Positions 16,567 through 26,417 of a stretch of 64,000 nt of DNA are shown here, in pieces. The DNA is from Treponema sp. UBA4307 (GTDB lineage Bacteria; Spirochaetota; Spirochaetia; Treponematales; Treponemataceae). How positions within the stretch are numbered: the first letter of the stretch is position 1; each line of letters begins with the position of its first letter. Below the pieces are notes generated by a model. The model had not been told where the DNA came from, ran no database searches, and worked only from the letters and a program-made list of their open reading frames with translations. The DNA is taken from contig DGUP01000010.1 in NCBI GenBank assembly GCA_002394685.1, positions 1-64,000 on the forward strand, in the 5' to 3' direction. A program made the position numbers and the translations under genes.

Positions 16567-19398
16567 ATGGAAAAAGAAAACAACAATACAGTTTACATTT
16601 TAGATTCATATGGACTGATTTACAGAGCTTATTTTGCCCTTATAAATCATCCTCTCATAAATTCTGCAGGAGACAATATTTCTGCAGTGATGATTTTTTT
16701 CAGAAACCTGAAAGCCTTACTTTCTAAATACAAACCTGGTTATCTGGCTGCGGCATTTGATTCAAAAGGAAAAACCTTCCGCCACCAGCGCTATCCGGAA
16801 TACAAGGCAAACAGAATGAAGACCCCGGAAGATCTTCATGCCCAGATTCCCTGGATTGAAGAAATTCTCCATGATCTGAACATTCCAGTTCTCCGCTCTG
16901 AAGGTTTTGAAGCAGATGATATTATTGCTACTGTAGCAAAAACCTGCCGTGAAAAAGGTATGGAATGCCGAATTCTTTCAGGAGACAAGGATTTACTTCA
17001 ACTTGTAAACGACACCTGTAAAGAAATGCAGCCTGACAAAAATAATGGTGGCTGGATTACCATGGGTCCTTCTGAAGTTGAAGAAAGCTGGGGACTGCCG
17101 CCGGAAAAAATTCTTGATTATCTTTCTCTGGTGGGAGATGCAGCAGATAATGTGCCGGGAGTAAAAGGTGTTGGTAACAAAACTGCCCTTAAACTCTTAA
17201 ACGAATACGGCAGTCTTGAAGGCATTTACCAGCATGCGGCAGAAATCAAAGGTGCTCTTGGTGAAAAAATCCGCAGCGACAAAGAAAATGCTGCTCTTTC
17301 AAAAGAACTGATAACTTTAAAAGATGATGTTCCAGTTGAAATAAATTTTGATGAATTAAAAACTGATGATTTAAATTACAAGGCCGCCGCTGACAAACTT
17401 AAGTTCTACGGAGCCTTTGCAGCAGCAAAAGCATTTGCAGAAGAAGCAGGCTATACACTTTCAGGCTCATCTTCTGAAAAAAAGCCGGAATCAAAATCCC
17501 CGGATAAAAATTCTCAGGTAGAACTGCTTCTGGGTGAAGAAGAAACTCCCCTTGAAGTAAAGCAGAACTCAGGCAGCTACAGGCCAGTTACCAGTCTGGA
17601 AGATTTGACTTCTATTGTGGACCAGATTCTTGCAAGCCCGGACAAAAGTTTTGCCTTTGACACAGAGACAGACTCCCTTGAATCTCATAAAGCAGGTCTG
17701 GTGGGATTCAGTCTTTGTAACAAAAGCGGCACTGCAGTTTACGTACCGGTAATTCTTCCAGGTGGAATGTTCGCTCAGGAATGCATTTCAAAATCAGACT
17801 GCATGAAAGAACTGGAAAAACTTTTTCTCAATAAAGAAGTTACTGCTATCATGCACAACGGTAAATTCGACATTGAAGTTCTTCTTGCAAACGGTTTATC
17901 CCGCCTGCCTGAATGTAAAATTGCAGACACAATGATTGCGGCCTGGATTTTAAATCCTGATGGAACAGGCAAATCACCTTACTCCCTGGAATATCTGGGA
18001 GAAACAAAACTTGGCCTTAAAGGAATTGAGTTTAAGGATATTGTAGAAAAAGGCCAGACCTTTGCAGATGTAGAGCTGGAAAAAGCTTATCCTTATGGAG
18101 CGGAAGATGCAGACTTTACCTGGCAGCTCTGGCAAATCTACAAAAAGAAACTGGAAGAATCTCCTAAAATCAAGGAACTTTTCTACAACATGGAAATGCC
18201 CCTTCTGCCAATTCTTGTATCAATGGAAATGGAAGGAATCCATCTGGACAAAAAGGCTCTTGCAGATTTTTCAGTTGAATTAACAGAAGAAATCGCTCAA
18301 AAAGAAAAAGAAATCTATCAGGCTGCAGGCCACGAATTTAACATTGCTTCCACAAAGCAGCTGCAGACAGTTCTCTTTGAAGAACAGGGTCTGATTCCAG
18401 GCAAAAAAACTAAAACCGGATATTCCACAGATACAGCAGTTCTGGAAGAATTATGCGAGCGCACAGAAAATCCTATTCCTCAGAAAATTCTGGACTATCG
18501 TTCTTATACAAAACTTCAGTCCACTTATGTAGAAACTCTTCCTCTTCTTGCTGATTCCAACGGCAGACTTCACACATCATTTTTGCAGACAGGAACTGCA
18601 ACAGGCCGACTTTCAAGCAGGGATCCGAACCTTCAGAACATTCCGGTAAGAGATGAAAATGGCCGCCGCATCCGTTCAGCATTTACTGCAATTCCAGGCA
18701 CAGTTTTAATTTCTGCAGATTATGCCCAGATTGAACTTGTTGTACTGGCCCATCTGTCCGGAGACAAAAATCTTTCTTCTGCATTCCAGAATGGAATCGA
18801 TGTACACAAATCAACTGCCGCCCTTATTTACGGACTGGATGCAGATCAGGTTACGCCTCAGCAGCGCCGCTTTGCAAAAACCGTAAACTTCGGAGTTATG
18901 TATGGAATGAGTTCTTTCCGTCTGGCAAAAGAATTAAATATTTCCCGCACTGAAGCAAAGAATTTTATTGACCAGTACTTTACAACTTACGCAGATGTAA
19001 GACGTTTTATTGATAAGACAATTGAAGATGCAAAAGCAACCGGATGTGTAGAAACCATTATGGGCCGCCGTAGAGTGATAAAACAAATTCTCAGCAAAAA
19101 CAAAATGGAACAGCAGGCCGGTGAAAGAGTTGCAATCAACACACCAATTCAGGGCTCAGCTGCAGACATTGTAAAAACTGCCATGCTGAAAGTAAATAAA
19201 GCCCTAAAGGAAAGCGGATCAAAAGCAAAAATGCTGCTCCAGGTTCATGATGAATTGATTTTTGAATGTCCGGATGATGAAAAAACCGTAAAAGAAACAA
19301 TCGACCTTATTACCAGAGAAATGGAAGGGGCCGTTAAACTGTCAGTACCGCTCAGAGTTTCTGTTGAAACAGGAAAAAACTGGGGAGAATTCCACTGA
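16567..19398 (+). CDS. polA: DNA polymerase I
   Basis: The product is 943 residues from ATG 16567. It has three parts: a 5'-nuclease (about 1-295; LDSYGLIYRAYFAL, EADDIIATVA, SGDKDLLQLV, GDAADNVPGVKGVG), a 3'-5' exonuclease (about 345-550; FDTETDSL, MHNGKFDIEVL, YGAEDADFTW, with catalytic acidic residues kept), and a polymerase (about 560-943). The polymerase holds SADYAQIELVVLAHLSGD, the O-helix RRFAKTVNFGVMYGMSS and LQVHDELIFE. It fills gaps and removes RNA primers. An in-frame ATG at 16528 lies inside the promoter region. The stop overlaps the next start (TGATG), which indicates translational coupling to coaE. Confidence 0.96.
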   Translation: MEKENNNTVYILDSYGLIYRAYFALINHPLINSAGDNISAVMIFFRNLKALLSKYKPGYLAAAFDSKGKTFRHQRYPEYKANRMKTPEDLHAQIPWIEEILHDLNIPVLRSEGFEADDIIATVAKTCREKGMECRILSGDKDLLQLVNDTCKEMQPDKNNGGWITMGPSEVEESWGLPPEKILDYLSLVGDAADNVPGVKGVGNKTALKLLNEYGSLEGIYQHAAEIKGALGEKIRSDKENAALSKELITLKDDVPVEINFDELKTDDLNYKAAADKLKFYGAFAAAKAFAEEAGYTLSGSSSEKKPESKSPDKNSQVELLLGEEETPLEVKQNSGSYRPVTSLEDLTSIVDQILASPDKSFAFDTETDSLESHKAGLVGFSLCNKSGTAVYVPVILPGGMFAQECISKSDCMKELEKLFLNKEVTAIMHNGKFDIEVLLANGLSRLPECKIADTMIAAWILNPDGTGKSPYSLEYLGETKLGLKGIEFKDIVEKGQTFADVELEKAYPYGAEDADFTWQLWQIYKKKLEESPKIKELFYNMEMPLLPILVSMEMEGIHLDKKALADFSVELTEEIAQKEKEIYQAAGHEFNIASTKQLQTVLFEEQGLIPGKKTKTGYSTDTAVLEELCERTENPIPQKILDYRSYTKLQSTYVETLPLLADSNGRLHTSFLQTGTATGRLSSRDPNLQNIPVRDENGRRIRSAFTAIPGTVLISADYAQIELVVLAHLSGDKNLSSAFQNGIDVHKSTAALIYGLDADQVTPQQRRFAKTVNFGVMYGMSSFRLAKELNISRTEAKNFIDQYFTTYADVRRFIDKTIEDAKATGCVETIMGRRRVIKQILSKNKMEQQAGERVAINTPIQGSAADIVKTAMLKVNKALKESGSKAKMLLQVHDELIFECPDDEKTVKETIDLITREMEGAVKLSVPLRVSVETGKNWGEFH

Positions 19399-19997
19399 TG
19401 ATTCTTTGCGTTACAGGGCCAATGGCTGCAGGAAAAAATGCCGCCTCTTCAATTCTTGAAAAAAAAGGATTTGCCTGTGTAGATGCAGACCTTTTAGTTC
19501 ATCAGGCTGTGGAAAATGCAAAAGAAGAAATTCTTGCAAGTTTCGGCAGTCTGGCAGAAGAAAAAGGCCTGCCCCTTTTAAGGGAAAATGGGCATATTAA
19601 TAGAAGAAACCTTGGCGCTCTGATTTTTCAGTCCCCGGAACTGATTAAAAAGCAGGAGGATATTGTTTATCCTATTCTCAACGACCTTTTTGAAGACTTT
19701 ATGGAAGAAAATAAGGGCAGAAATCTGGTAATAAACGCTACAGTTCTTTATAAAGTTCCACTGATAAAAAAAGTAGACAGTGTTCTTTTTATAGATGCCC
19801 CCTTGTTACAGAGACTTTTCAGAGCAAAAAAGAGGGATGGTATGTCCCTCAAACTGATTTTGCAGCGATTTAAGGCACAAAGAAATCTTTTTGCTAAATA
19901 TAAAAAATCAGTTGCCGATACTGTAAGAGTAGGAAATACCGGCAGCATGAAAAAACTGGAGTGGAAAATTGATAAATTCCTCACTGAGCGCCGGTAG
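19398..19997 (+). CDS. coaE: Dephospho-CoA kinase
   Basis: The protein is 199 residues and catalyses the last step of coenzyme A synthesis, ATP-dependent phosphorylation of the ribose 3'-hydroxyl. VTGPMAAGKNAAS is the P-loop, FACVDADLLVHQ carries the substrate-binding aspartate, and the lid contains RLFRAKKRDGMSL. The P-loop has Asn in place of the usual Ser/Thr after Lys, and no GGIGSG form, so nucleotide-magnesium binding may differ. The start ATG overlaps the polA stop by one base. Confidence 0.82.
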   Translation: MILCVTGPMAAGKNAASSILEKKGFACVDADLLVHQAVENAKEEILASFGSLAEEKGLPLLRENGHINRRNLGALIFQSPELIKKQEDIVYPILNDLFEDFMEENKGRNLVINATVLYKVPLIKKVDSVLFIDAPLLQRLFRAKKRDGMSLKLILQRFKAQRNLFAKYKKSVADTVRVGNTGSMKKLEWKIDKFLTERR

Positions 19998-20007
19998 GGG
20001 ATAAATT

Positions 20008-20943
20008 ATGGAACAGAAAAAAACACTTTGGATTGTCCTGTCATCAGGCATCTTTTTACTTGTAGTAATATTAACAGCAATCCTTTTTTTTAAAAAGGAC
20101 TCAGGAGCAAGCAAAAATTCCAGTTCAGCCTGGGTTTCTCCATCAATTTCTGATATAAGGGTAAATCCATCTTCTACCCCGGAATCTTCATCTTCAGAAC
20201 TTCCAAAAGAAGATGAACAGCTTTCTCTTGTAAATACAGACCAGACTGCTGAAGGTCCTGTTGAACCAACAGTTGACGGCAAATATCTTGGAGAAAACGC
20301 CCTGACAGCCGATGAAGCAACTGTAAATGCAGATAAGGCAACTGTAAATGCAGATACAGTTTACGTAAGCGGAACTACACTTCAGCTTAATACTATAAAT
20401 TCAAATACTGTAACTCCAATAAATGAAGCCGCAGAAAACGCAATCAATAAAACTAATGAAGCAAGAGGAACTGCTTCAAGTAGTGCTGTTTCAGAAAATT
20501 CATCAAAGAAAACTACAGAAACTACAACTACTTCAAATACAAGCAGCAAAAAGAATACAAGTTCAGGCAGTTCAACTTCAACATCTGCTTCAACTTCTAA
20601 AAAATCATCTGCTTCATCAAAGAGCAGTTCAAAATCATCAGGCTCAGGAAATACAGCTGCTCCAGCAAGCACACCGGCTCCAAGTTTCTGGGTTCAGGCC
20701 GCATCATACACAACAAAGAAAAATGCTGATGAAGCCCGTGCCGCACTGGAAGCAAGTTCACTTCCTTGCGAAGTATTTACCTATAAAGATCCAAATACAG
20801 ATAAACTCTACTACAGAGTTCGTGTTGGACCTTATACAACAAAGTCTGAAGCTGAATACTGGCAGGCAAAAATTTCCGCTATGGACTATTTCAAGGGCTC
20901 AAGCTCTTACGTAACAAACGCTGCTGCAAAGGCACAGAACTAG
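20008..20943 (+). CDS. Membrane-anchored SPOR-domain protein
   Basis: This 311-residue bitopic protein has a short cytoplasmic N-terminus, a membrane helix (about residues 8-29, LWIVLSSGIFLLVVILTAILFF), a long Ser/Thr-rich periplasmic linker (about 35-225) and a C-terminal SPOR domain (about 228-305; FWVQAASYTTKKNADEAR, YYRVRVGPYTTKSEAEYW). SPOR domains bind glycan strands lacking stem peptides at division sites, so a role in division or wall remodelling is likely. It lies 10 bases after coaE and 4 bases before the ybaK-like gene, in the same operon. Confidence 0.85.
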   Translation: MEQKKTLWIVLSSGIFLLVVILTAILFFKKDSGASKNSSSAWVSPSISDIRVNPSSTPESSSSELPKEDEQLSLVNTDQTAEGPVEPTVDGKYLGENALTADEATVNADKATVNADTVYVSGTTLQLNTINSNTVTPINEAAENAINKTNEARGTASSSAVSENSSKKTTETTTTSNTSSKKNTSSGSSTSTSASTSKKSSASSKSSSKSSGSGNTAAPASTPAPSFWVQAASYTTKKNADEARAALEASSLPCEVFTYKDPNTDKLYYRVRVGPYTTKSEAEYWQAKISAMDYFKGSSSYVTNAAAKAQN

Positions 20944-20947
20944 TCCT

Positions 20948-21436
20948 ATGGCAAAGAAAACAAATGCAATGCGCATCCTGGAAAGCGCAAAAATTCCTTA
21001 CGAAACTTCATCTTATGATGATGATGGAGAACATGTTCTGGAAAGAGGTGCTGCGGAAGCTCTTGCAGCAAAACTGGGCATTTCCCCAGACTGTGTTTAT
21101 AAAACCATTGTCATGAGAACTGAAACTAAAGAAGTTGTGGTTTTCTGCCAGAGTGCAGTTCACGAAATTAACCTGAAGAAAGCAAGACAGGCTTGTGGAG
21201 CAAAAGAAGTTTCACCGGTAAAGCCTGATGAACTTTTAGCCCTGACCGGTTACGTAAGGGGCGGATGTTCTCCTTTAGGAATGAGGAAAAAATACCGCAC
21301 CTTCATTGACCAGAGCCTGACTTCTCACGAAAAGGTTTACGTCAGTGCAGGAGTAAGAGGCTGCCAGCTGATTCTAAAACCGGAAGACCTGCTAAAAGCA
21401 ACCGGCGCTACTTTAGTTGACCTGGTTCTTGAATAA
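20948..21436 (+). CDS. ybaK: Cys-tRNA(Pro)/Cys-tRNA(Cys) deacylase
   Basis: This 162-residue protein is of the YbaK/EbsC family. It hydrolyses mischarged Cys-tRNA(Pro) to protect translation. The hallmarks are DCVYKTIVMRT near residue 50 with the catalytic lysine, VVVFCQSAVHEINLKK, and TGYVRGGCSPLGMRKK with the conserved glycines, followed by VYVSAGVRGCQLILKPEDLLKATGA. It is the last gene of the polA-coaE-SPOR-ybaK operon. The 96 bases to the next gene hold nothing else I can identify. Confidence 0.92.
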   Translation: MAKKTNAMRILESAKIPYETSSYDDDGEHVLERGAAEALAAKLGISPDCVYKTIVMRTETKEVVVFCQSAVHEINLKKARQACGAKEVSPVKPDELLALTGYVRGGCSPLGMRKKYRTFIDQSLTSHEKVYVSAGVRGCQLILKPEDLLKATGATLVDLVLE

Positions 21437-21532
21437 AACAGTTCCCTTCCTACTTAATTCCTGATTCGAGTTTAAAAATTAATTGAATGTATCAAAAATA
21501 AAGCGCAAAGGAGTAAAACGGCTTACGAAATT

Positions 21533-24337
21533 TTATTTAGTCTTCATTGTAAATACGCCGTCCCAGTCATCAGGGACACCATTCTTAATATTTTCCAGAC
21601 ATCTTGCAATCATTGATTTGCACACATCGCCGTCCGGTAAATAAAGCTGGCCTGCTTTCTTAAACATTGAAGACGCCTTTTTAAAGTCTCGGGTCATATA
21701 AACTTCAATCGCCTGGTTAAACAGTTCAACTGCATCAAGTTGTTCCTGAGGCATTTCATCTTTAACACCCACAATATTGTAAATTGGAACAGGTCTTTCA
21801 ATATTAATAACACGAACAGAGTCCAGTTTGCGGGCCACAATCTTTCCCTTGTTTACACCTGAATCACACTGAAGCCATGCAGATTCAGAAGCCATTATCC
21901 AGGAACCATAAGCCTTGTTTACACCTTCCAGACGGGATGCAAGGTTAACGTTATCCCCCATGATTGAATAGTTCAGCTTTTTTGAAGTACCAATATTTCC
22001 TACAACCATAGGACCATAATTCATACCAACACGGCTTTCCAGTACAATAGGATAATTATATTTCTTAAGGAATTCATCCTTGTGCTTAAGATTGTATTCA
22101 ACATCAACCTGCTTCATTCTTATTCCTGCAAGAATTGCATGATATGCCGAATATTCATCATCCAGAGGAGCCCCAAAGAAAGAAACGATTTCATCTCCAA
22201 CAAATTTATCCAGCGTACCCTGACAGTCATCAGAAGTAATTACATCTCCCAGTTCACCAAGGTAGTCATTCATTACAGCCAGAAGTTCCTGCGGATCGTT
22301 GATTTTTTCTGACATCTTTGAAAAGGACTTAACATCAGAGAAGAGAGCCGTTAAATTCTTCATACTTCCGCCAAGACGGGCAGTTTCAGGATTTTTAATC
22401 ATCTCTTCAACAACCTTTGGAGCTACGTAAGAACTGAAGGTATTCTTAATAAACTGCCGGTCATTCTTTGCATTTACAATTGAATCCACAAGGTAAACTA
22501 CAAACAGCATAAGGAATGGAAGGAAAACCGGAATATATATATGGAAGAAAACCATCATCAGACAGTAAACCAGTATAAGAGCAAAAACGAAAATACCGTT
22601 GAAAACAATTCTCTTAGCCAGAGGAAGCTGTCTTGTATAAAAAAGCATAAGCAGCATGAGCAGGAAGGCAGCTATAATTGCAGGGAATTCTTTTACAGGT
22701 TTTATGAAATTTTCGTGAAGAATTGTACTTGTAATGTTAGCATGCATACCAAGCTGAGGGTATTCTTTATAGAAAGGTGTATTTGAAATATCAGTAGTTG
22801 CAGTTGATGAGTTACCAAAGAAACATTCCTTGCCCTGAATTCTTTCAGCCATTGCAAAATACATTTCCTGATAATCGTCAATATACTGCTTAAGGTTGGT
22901 AATTTCCTCCGGCAGATTTCCATACTGTCCAAGCACCTCTATAACCTGAAGCATCTGCTGGAAAACTGCCTGATGAGTATAAACATAATCTTCAAATTCT
23001 TCCTGAGAAAAAGTTTCCTCCGTACTGCCATCAAGTCCGTAGCCCTGGCAGGAAGCAAGCATCTGGGCTAACTGATTCTGATTGTCATTATATGCAGACA
23101 TCAAATCATTAAAATTACCAAGAATAAAAATCTGATCTTCGTTGTACAGTTCTGAATCATCGTAATGAAGGGAAGCAAGGGCTTTTATTACATCCTCTTC
23201 AAATCTTCTCAGGCGGATAAAATTTTTTACTCCACAGTGATTGATTCCAGTTTCGTAAGGCTCCCTGGACCAAGTAACCAGCATGCGGCCCTTTTCATCC
23301 AGAGGAATTTTTATATCGTGACGCTCCGGCTTTTTTTTCAGGGATTTTGGATTTAAGGCATTACGAAGGATGATATAATTTCCCTTTACTTCAACCTTTT
23401 CCACATCCAGAATCTGGAGAAGCGGTCTCATAGCCAGCTGAGCAAAATAACGGTCCTGGTACTGACCAAAGAGATAATTTCTGCGGCGCTTACCGTCTGA
23501 ATCTACAATTACATTTGTAAAGCCTGCACCTTTTGCACCAGAAGCGATTTTTTTAATTACAGGGCTGAAGTGTTTTGAAACAGGAATCTTTTTTTCCGGA
23601 TCATTAACCCAGTCAAAAGTAAATCTTTCCAGACCGTAATTTTTATCTTCCAGATGGCGGGCATCATCAAAACCTAAATCAGCTTTGTTAATAGTCATGT
23701 AAGAATTGCCGAAATACTGAAGGGCACGGGCAAAATATTCATCATTATCTTTATAAAGATTTTCTGCAGAGTACATTCCGGAAGACAAATCGTAAACTAC
23801 CGGCTTTATCATCTGTTCGTAAACAGTGTCGGTCAGTTCATCAATAGACATTTCATCTTCACCGGAAGAAGATGAATGATAGGCGTCTTTCAAAATATCC
23901 ATTGAGTAGGAAATATCTGACAAAGCAGTCTGGTACTGTTTAGATGCAGATTCCTGCAGGGCTCCAATGTCCCTTACCTCCCGCGCTGATGGTGAGAGGT
24001 ACTCAATATCAAAAACAGTGTAGTCAGCTCCCAGTTCTTTTAAGGCAATTACGACGTTTGCAATTTCGTCTCTAGGCCATGGCCAGTCACCCAGCTCTTC
24101 AATTGATTCATCATCAATATCAATCAAAAGAATTGAATCATCGATTTTTTCAGTCCGGGAAAATCCCAGAAGAGTGTCATAAATACGATATTCAAATCTG
24201 CTGAAAATATCAGAAAAACCTTCAACTGCAGGCAATTTTTTTGTAAAAGAAATCGCTGCGGCAACTATAAAGGAAACCAGAGCCAGAATTAAGACCGGCA
24301 GATACTTTTCCTTGAACTTTTTAACATTCATCTCCAT
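21533..24337 (-). CDS. CHASE2-domain class III adenylate/guanylate cyclase
   Basis: The protein is 934 residues. A membrane helix (about 14-32) leads to a large extracytoplasmic CHASE2 sensor (about 40-540; DDSILLIDIDDESIEELGDWPWPRDEIA). Three membrane helices (about 555-625) precede a cytoplasmic cyclase (about 655-840). The cyclase has both metal aspartates (LFSDVKSFS and KFVGDE) and the transition-state Asn and Arg (MGDNVNLASRLEGV). A helical repeat-like tail follows. It should make cyclic AMP in response to an external cue. TGtTATAAT ends seven bases before ATG 24337, so the mRNA is probably leaderless; the next ATG, 6 bases in, is the alternative start. Confidence 0.9.
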   Translation of the reverse strand: MEMNVKKFKEKYLPVLILALVSFIVAAAISFTKKLPAVEGFSDIFSRFEYRIYDTLLGFSRTEKIDDSILLIDIDDESIEELGDWPWPRDEIANVVIALKELGADYTVFDIEYLSPSAREVRDIGALQESASKQYQTALSDISYSMDILKDAYHSSSSGEDEMSIDELTDTVYEQMIKPVVYDLSSGMYSAENLYKDNDEYFARALQYFGNSYMTINKADLGFDDARHLEDKNYGLERFTFDWVNDPEKKIPVSKHFSPVIKKIASGAKGAGFTNVIVDSDGKRRRNYLFGQYQDRYFAQLAMRPLLQILDVEKVEVKGNYIILRNALNPKSLKKKPERHDIKIPLDEKGRMLVTWSREPYETGINHCGVKNFIRLRRFEEDVIKALASLHYDDSELYNEDQIFILGNFNDLMSAYNDNQNQLAQMLASCQGYGLDGSTEETFSQEEFEDYVYTHQAVFQQMLQVIEVLGQYGNLPEEITNLKQYIDDYQEMYFAMAERIQGKECFFGNSSTATTDISNTPFYKEYPQLGMHANITSTILHENFIKPVKEFPAIIAAFLLMLLMLFYTRQLPLAKRIVFNGIFVFALILVYCLMMVFFHIYIPVFLPFLMLFVVYLVDSIVNAKNDRQFIKNTFSSYVAPKVVEEMIKNPETARLGGSMKNLTALFSDVKSFSKMSEKINDPQELLAVMNDYLGELGDVITSDDCQGTLDKFVGDEIVSFFGAPLDDEYSAYHAILAGIRMKQVDVEYNLKHKDEFLKKYNYPIVLESRVGMNYGPMVVGNIGTSKKLNYSIMGDNVNLASRLEGVNKAYGSWIMASESAWLQCDSGVNKGKIVARKLDSVRVINIERPVPIYNIVGVKDEMPQEQLDAVELFNQAIEVYMTRDFKKASSMFKKAGQLYLPDGDVCKSMIARCLENIKNGVPDDWDGVFTMKTK

Positions 24338-24353
24338 AAGTTGAATTATAACA
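24338..24353 (-). promoter_or_regulatory. Extended -10 abutting the cyclase start
   Basis: On the minus strand TGtTATAAT (TATAAT at 24350-24345) is followed by seven bases and ATG 24337. The predicted transcript start coincides with the start codon. Confidence 0.5.
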
Positions 24354-24443
24354 CAGTAATTGATGTAAAAAAATGAATTTCCCTTTTAACATTGTTTTAT
24401 TATACATCCTGCATTAAAATGGACTATAAAGGAAGAGATTATT

Positions 24444-25172
24444 ATGAAAAAAAGATTGATTTTCTTGTTTTCTATGATTTTCACAGCAATGGCAATTCAT
24501 GCACAGTCTGCTGACTGCATCAGTGAACTGCTGGAAACTCAGAAAGCTACAATGGGACAGGTTTCCTATCTCTGCGCATCGCACCTGGGAATTATCGAAG
24601 AAAGCGCCTCTTACGAAGAAGCTCTTACGGCAATGAAGGAAGCTGGAGTTATAAGAAATTCTAAAAGAATCACAATTAATACCCCTGTCCGCATGGGTCA
24701 GTTCACCCTGATTTTATCTAAATGCTGGAACATTCAGGAAAGTTTATTTTACAAACTTCTTAAAAATAAAAGATATGCCTTTATGCAGTGCAAGGCTCTG
24801 GGAATTATACCAACATCAACTACTTCAGTTAAAATTGTAACAGGACGGGAAGTTCTGAATTACGTAACAATCTGTAATGAAATGTTCCCGGATGGAGGAC
24901 TTGAGCCTGTTTCTAAAAAGGATTCGGACCCTTCTGCTGAAGAAAGCATACCTTCTGTTGAAGAAACAGCACCTGCTGAAGCAAGCAGTACCCCTGCTGA
25001 AGAAACAGCACCTGTTGAAGAAAGCAGTACCCCTGCTGAAGCAGCAGCCCAGCCGGAAACAAGTGCACCTGCAGAATCAAGCAGTGCCCAGGCTGAAGAA
25101 AGCAGTGCTGAAGTAGCACCGGTTGAAGTTACCACAGCAGAATCTGAAAATACAGAAGGAGGTGCAGAATGA
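24444..25172 (+). CDS. Secreted protein with acidic Ser/Pro/Glu-rich tail
   Basis: This 242-residue protein has a signal peptide (residues 1-20, ending IHAQS). A helical domain (about 22-150) contains SYLCASHLGIIEES and MKEAGVIRNSKRITINTPVRMGQFTLILSKCW, and a low-complexity tail repeats PAEETAP and ESSTPAE-type units. No family is recognised. The stop overlaps the next gene's start (ATGA, 25169-25172), and the third gene follows closely, so the three are one envelope operon. The tail may span the periplasm or bind cations. Confidence 0.7.
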   Translation: MKKRLIFLFSMIFTAMAIHAQSADCISELLETQKATMGQVSYLCASHLGIIEESASYEEALTAMKEAGVIRNSKRITINTPVRMGQFTLILSKCWNIQESLFYKLLKNKRYAFMQCKALGIIPTSTTSVKIVTGREVLNYVTICNEMFPDGGLEPVSKKDSDPSAEESIPSVEETAPAEASSTPAEETAPVEESSTPAEAAAQPETSAPAESSSAQAEESSAEVAPVEVTTAESENTEGGAE

Positions 25173-26395
25173 AAAAATCAACAATTCTTAAGCTTGTACT
25201 TTCAGCTGTAATCGGAACCTCCTGCCTTACTGCAAACGCACAGGTCTTTACAGGACTTTTAGGCAACTCCACATCAATGACTGCTTCAAACAATTCTGAC
25301 AATCAATTCTCCCCTGCCCTTGACCAGAAAAACTTTTTCACTGCAGGAATGCGCATTCCTTTCAATCCGAAAGGTACAGTTTATTTTGCAGCACAGGCAA
25401 CCGGAACCTTTGACCTTTTCTTACTTGATTCCCAGCCTGAAATTTCATTTGGTCTGGATCTGGACCTGTTTAAGATGAATGCCTCTTTCCAGACAAGAGA
25501 CAAAAAAGCAGCCCTTCTTTCAATCGGAAGATTTCCTGTTACTGACATTACAGGAATTATTTATTCTCAGTCTGTTGATGGACTTCTTCTTCAGCTTAAG
25601 ACTCAGCGTTTTTCAAGCACTTACTCTTTAGCATATACAGGTCTTCTTAACGGATTAAACATCTGCGAGCTGGACAGTAACGGCCTTCCTGCCACACCAG
25701 GAGCTGCAGTCATGCTTGAGGACTATGCAATCTATCAGTTTGGTTCACCTTATCTTATTGCAACAGGCTCTTTCTCTGCCCCATACCTTTTTGCAAACCA
25801 GACAGTTGGTCTTGAACTTTTCGGAGTTGCAGGACTTCCAGGAATAAACGTTTCACAAGTTGATGATCCCTTCCGCCTTTATGCAACACTTTACATTAAC
25901 GGACCTGTTACCCGCTTTATGTTCTACGATTTAACAAGTACTGTTGAAACATTCGGGGCTTTCCAGAAACTGGCAAATTTAAGTACCTTCCACTTAAGCA
26001 TTTACCCGGGATTCCTTTCATCTTCAATTACATTAGGTACTACTTATGCTTCAGGTGCACAGGCCGGGGAAGATGGAATTTTAACAAGCTTTGTACCATT
26101 TACAAAACTTACTGCAGTTAACTCAAAGGATGAACTTAATTTTTCTGCCGTTTCAAAGGCAAGTTTTGATTTTTCATGCAAGCCAATTTCTGATTTATGG
26201 CTCAACATTGGTTATGCTGCTGATTTTAAGAATCCCGGAACAGAATTTACATACTTTGGATCAGAAATCAATTTAAAGGGCATTTATCAGATATTCACTG
26301 ATCTTCAGGTAAATCTGGGAGCATCAGTTTTTATTGGTGCAAATCCAGCAGACAACAAATATGCCGCCAGCTTAAACGCTGTTATTTCTTTCTAG
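25169..26395 (+). CDS. Putative outer-membrane beta-barrel protein
   Basis: The protein is 408 residues. A signal peptide (residues 1-24, ending LTANAQ) precedes about 380 residues rich in alternating polar and hydrophobic stretches, with many Gly and aromatic residues. It ends in AVISF, and a terminal phenylalanine is the classic signal for outer-membrane barrel insertion. No further domain is recognised. It is translationally coupled to the preceding secreted protein gene (ATGA overlap) and is followed by a FecR-domain gene. A porin or surface scaffold role is the simplest inference. Confidence 0.65.
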   Translation: MKKSTILKLVLSAVIGTSCLTANAQVFTGLLGNSTSMTASNNSDNQFSPALDQKNFFTAGMRIPFNPKGTVYFAAQATGTFDLFLLDSQPEISFGLDLDLFKMNASFQTRDKKAALLSIGRFPVTDITGIIYSQSVDGLLLQLKTQRFSSTYSLAYTGLLNGLNICELDSNGLPATPGAAVMLEDYAIYQFGSPYLIATGSFSAPYLFANQTVGLELFGVAGLPGINVSQVDDPFRLYATLYINGPVTRFMFYDLTSTVETFGAFQKLANLSTFHLSIYPGFLSSSITLGTTYASGAQAGEDGILTSFVPFTKLTAVNSKDELNFSAVSKASFDFSCKPISDLWLNIGYAADFKNPGTEFTYFGSEINLKGIYQIFTDLQVNLGASVFIGANPADNKYAASLNAVISF

Positions 26396-26417
26396 TTATA
26401 CAAGGAGGATTTTGATT

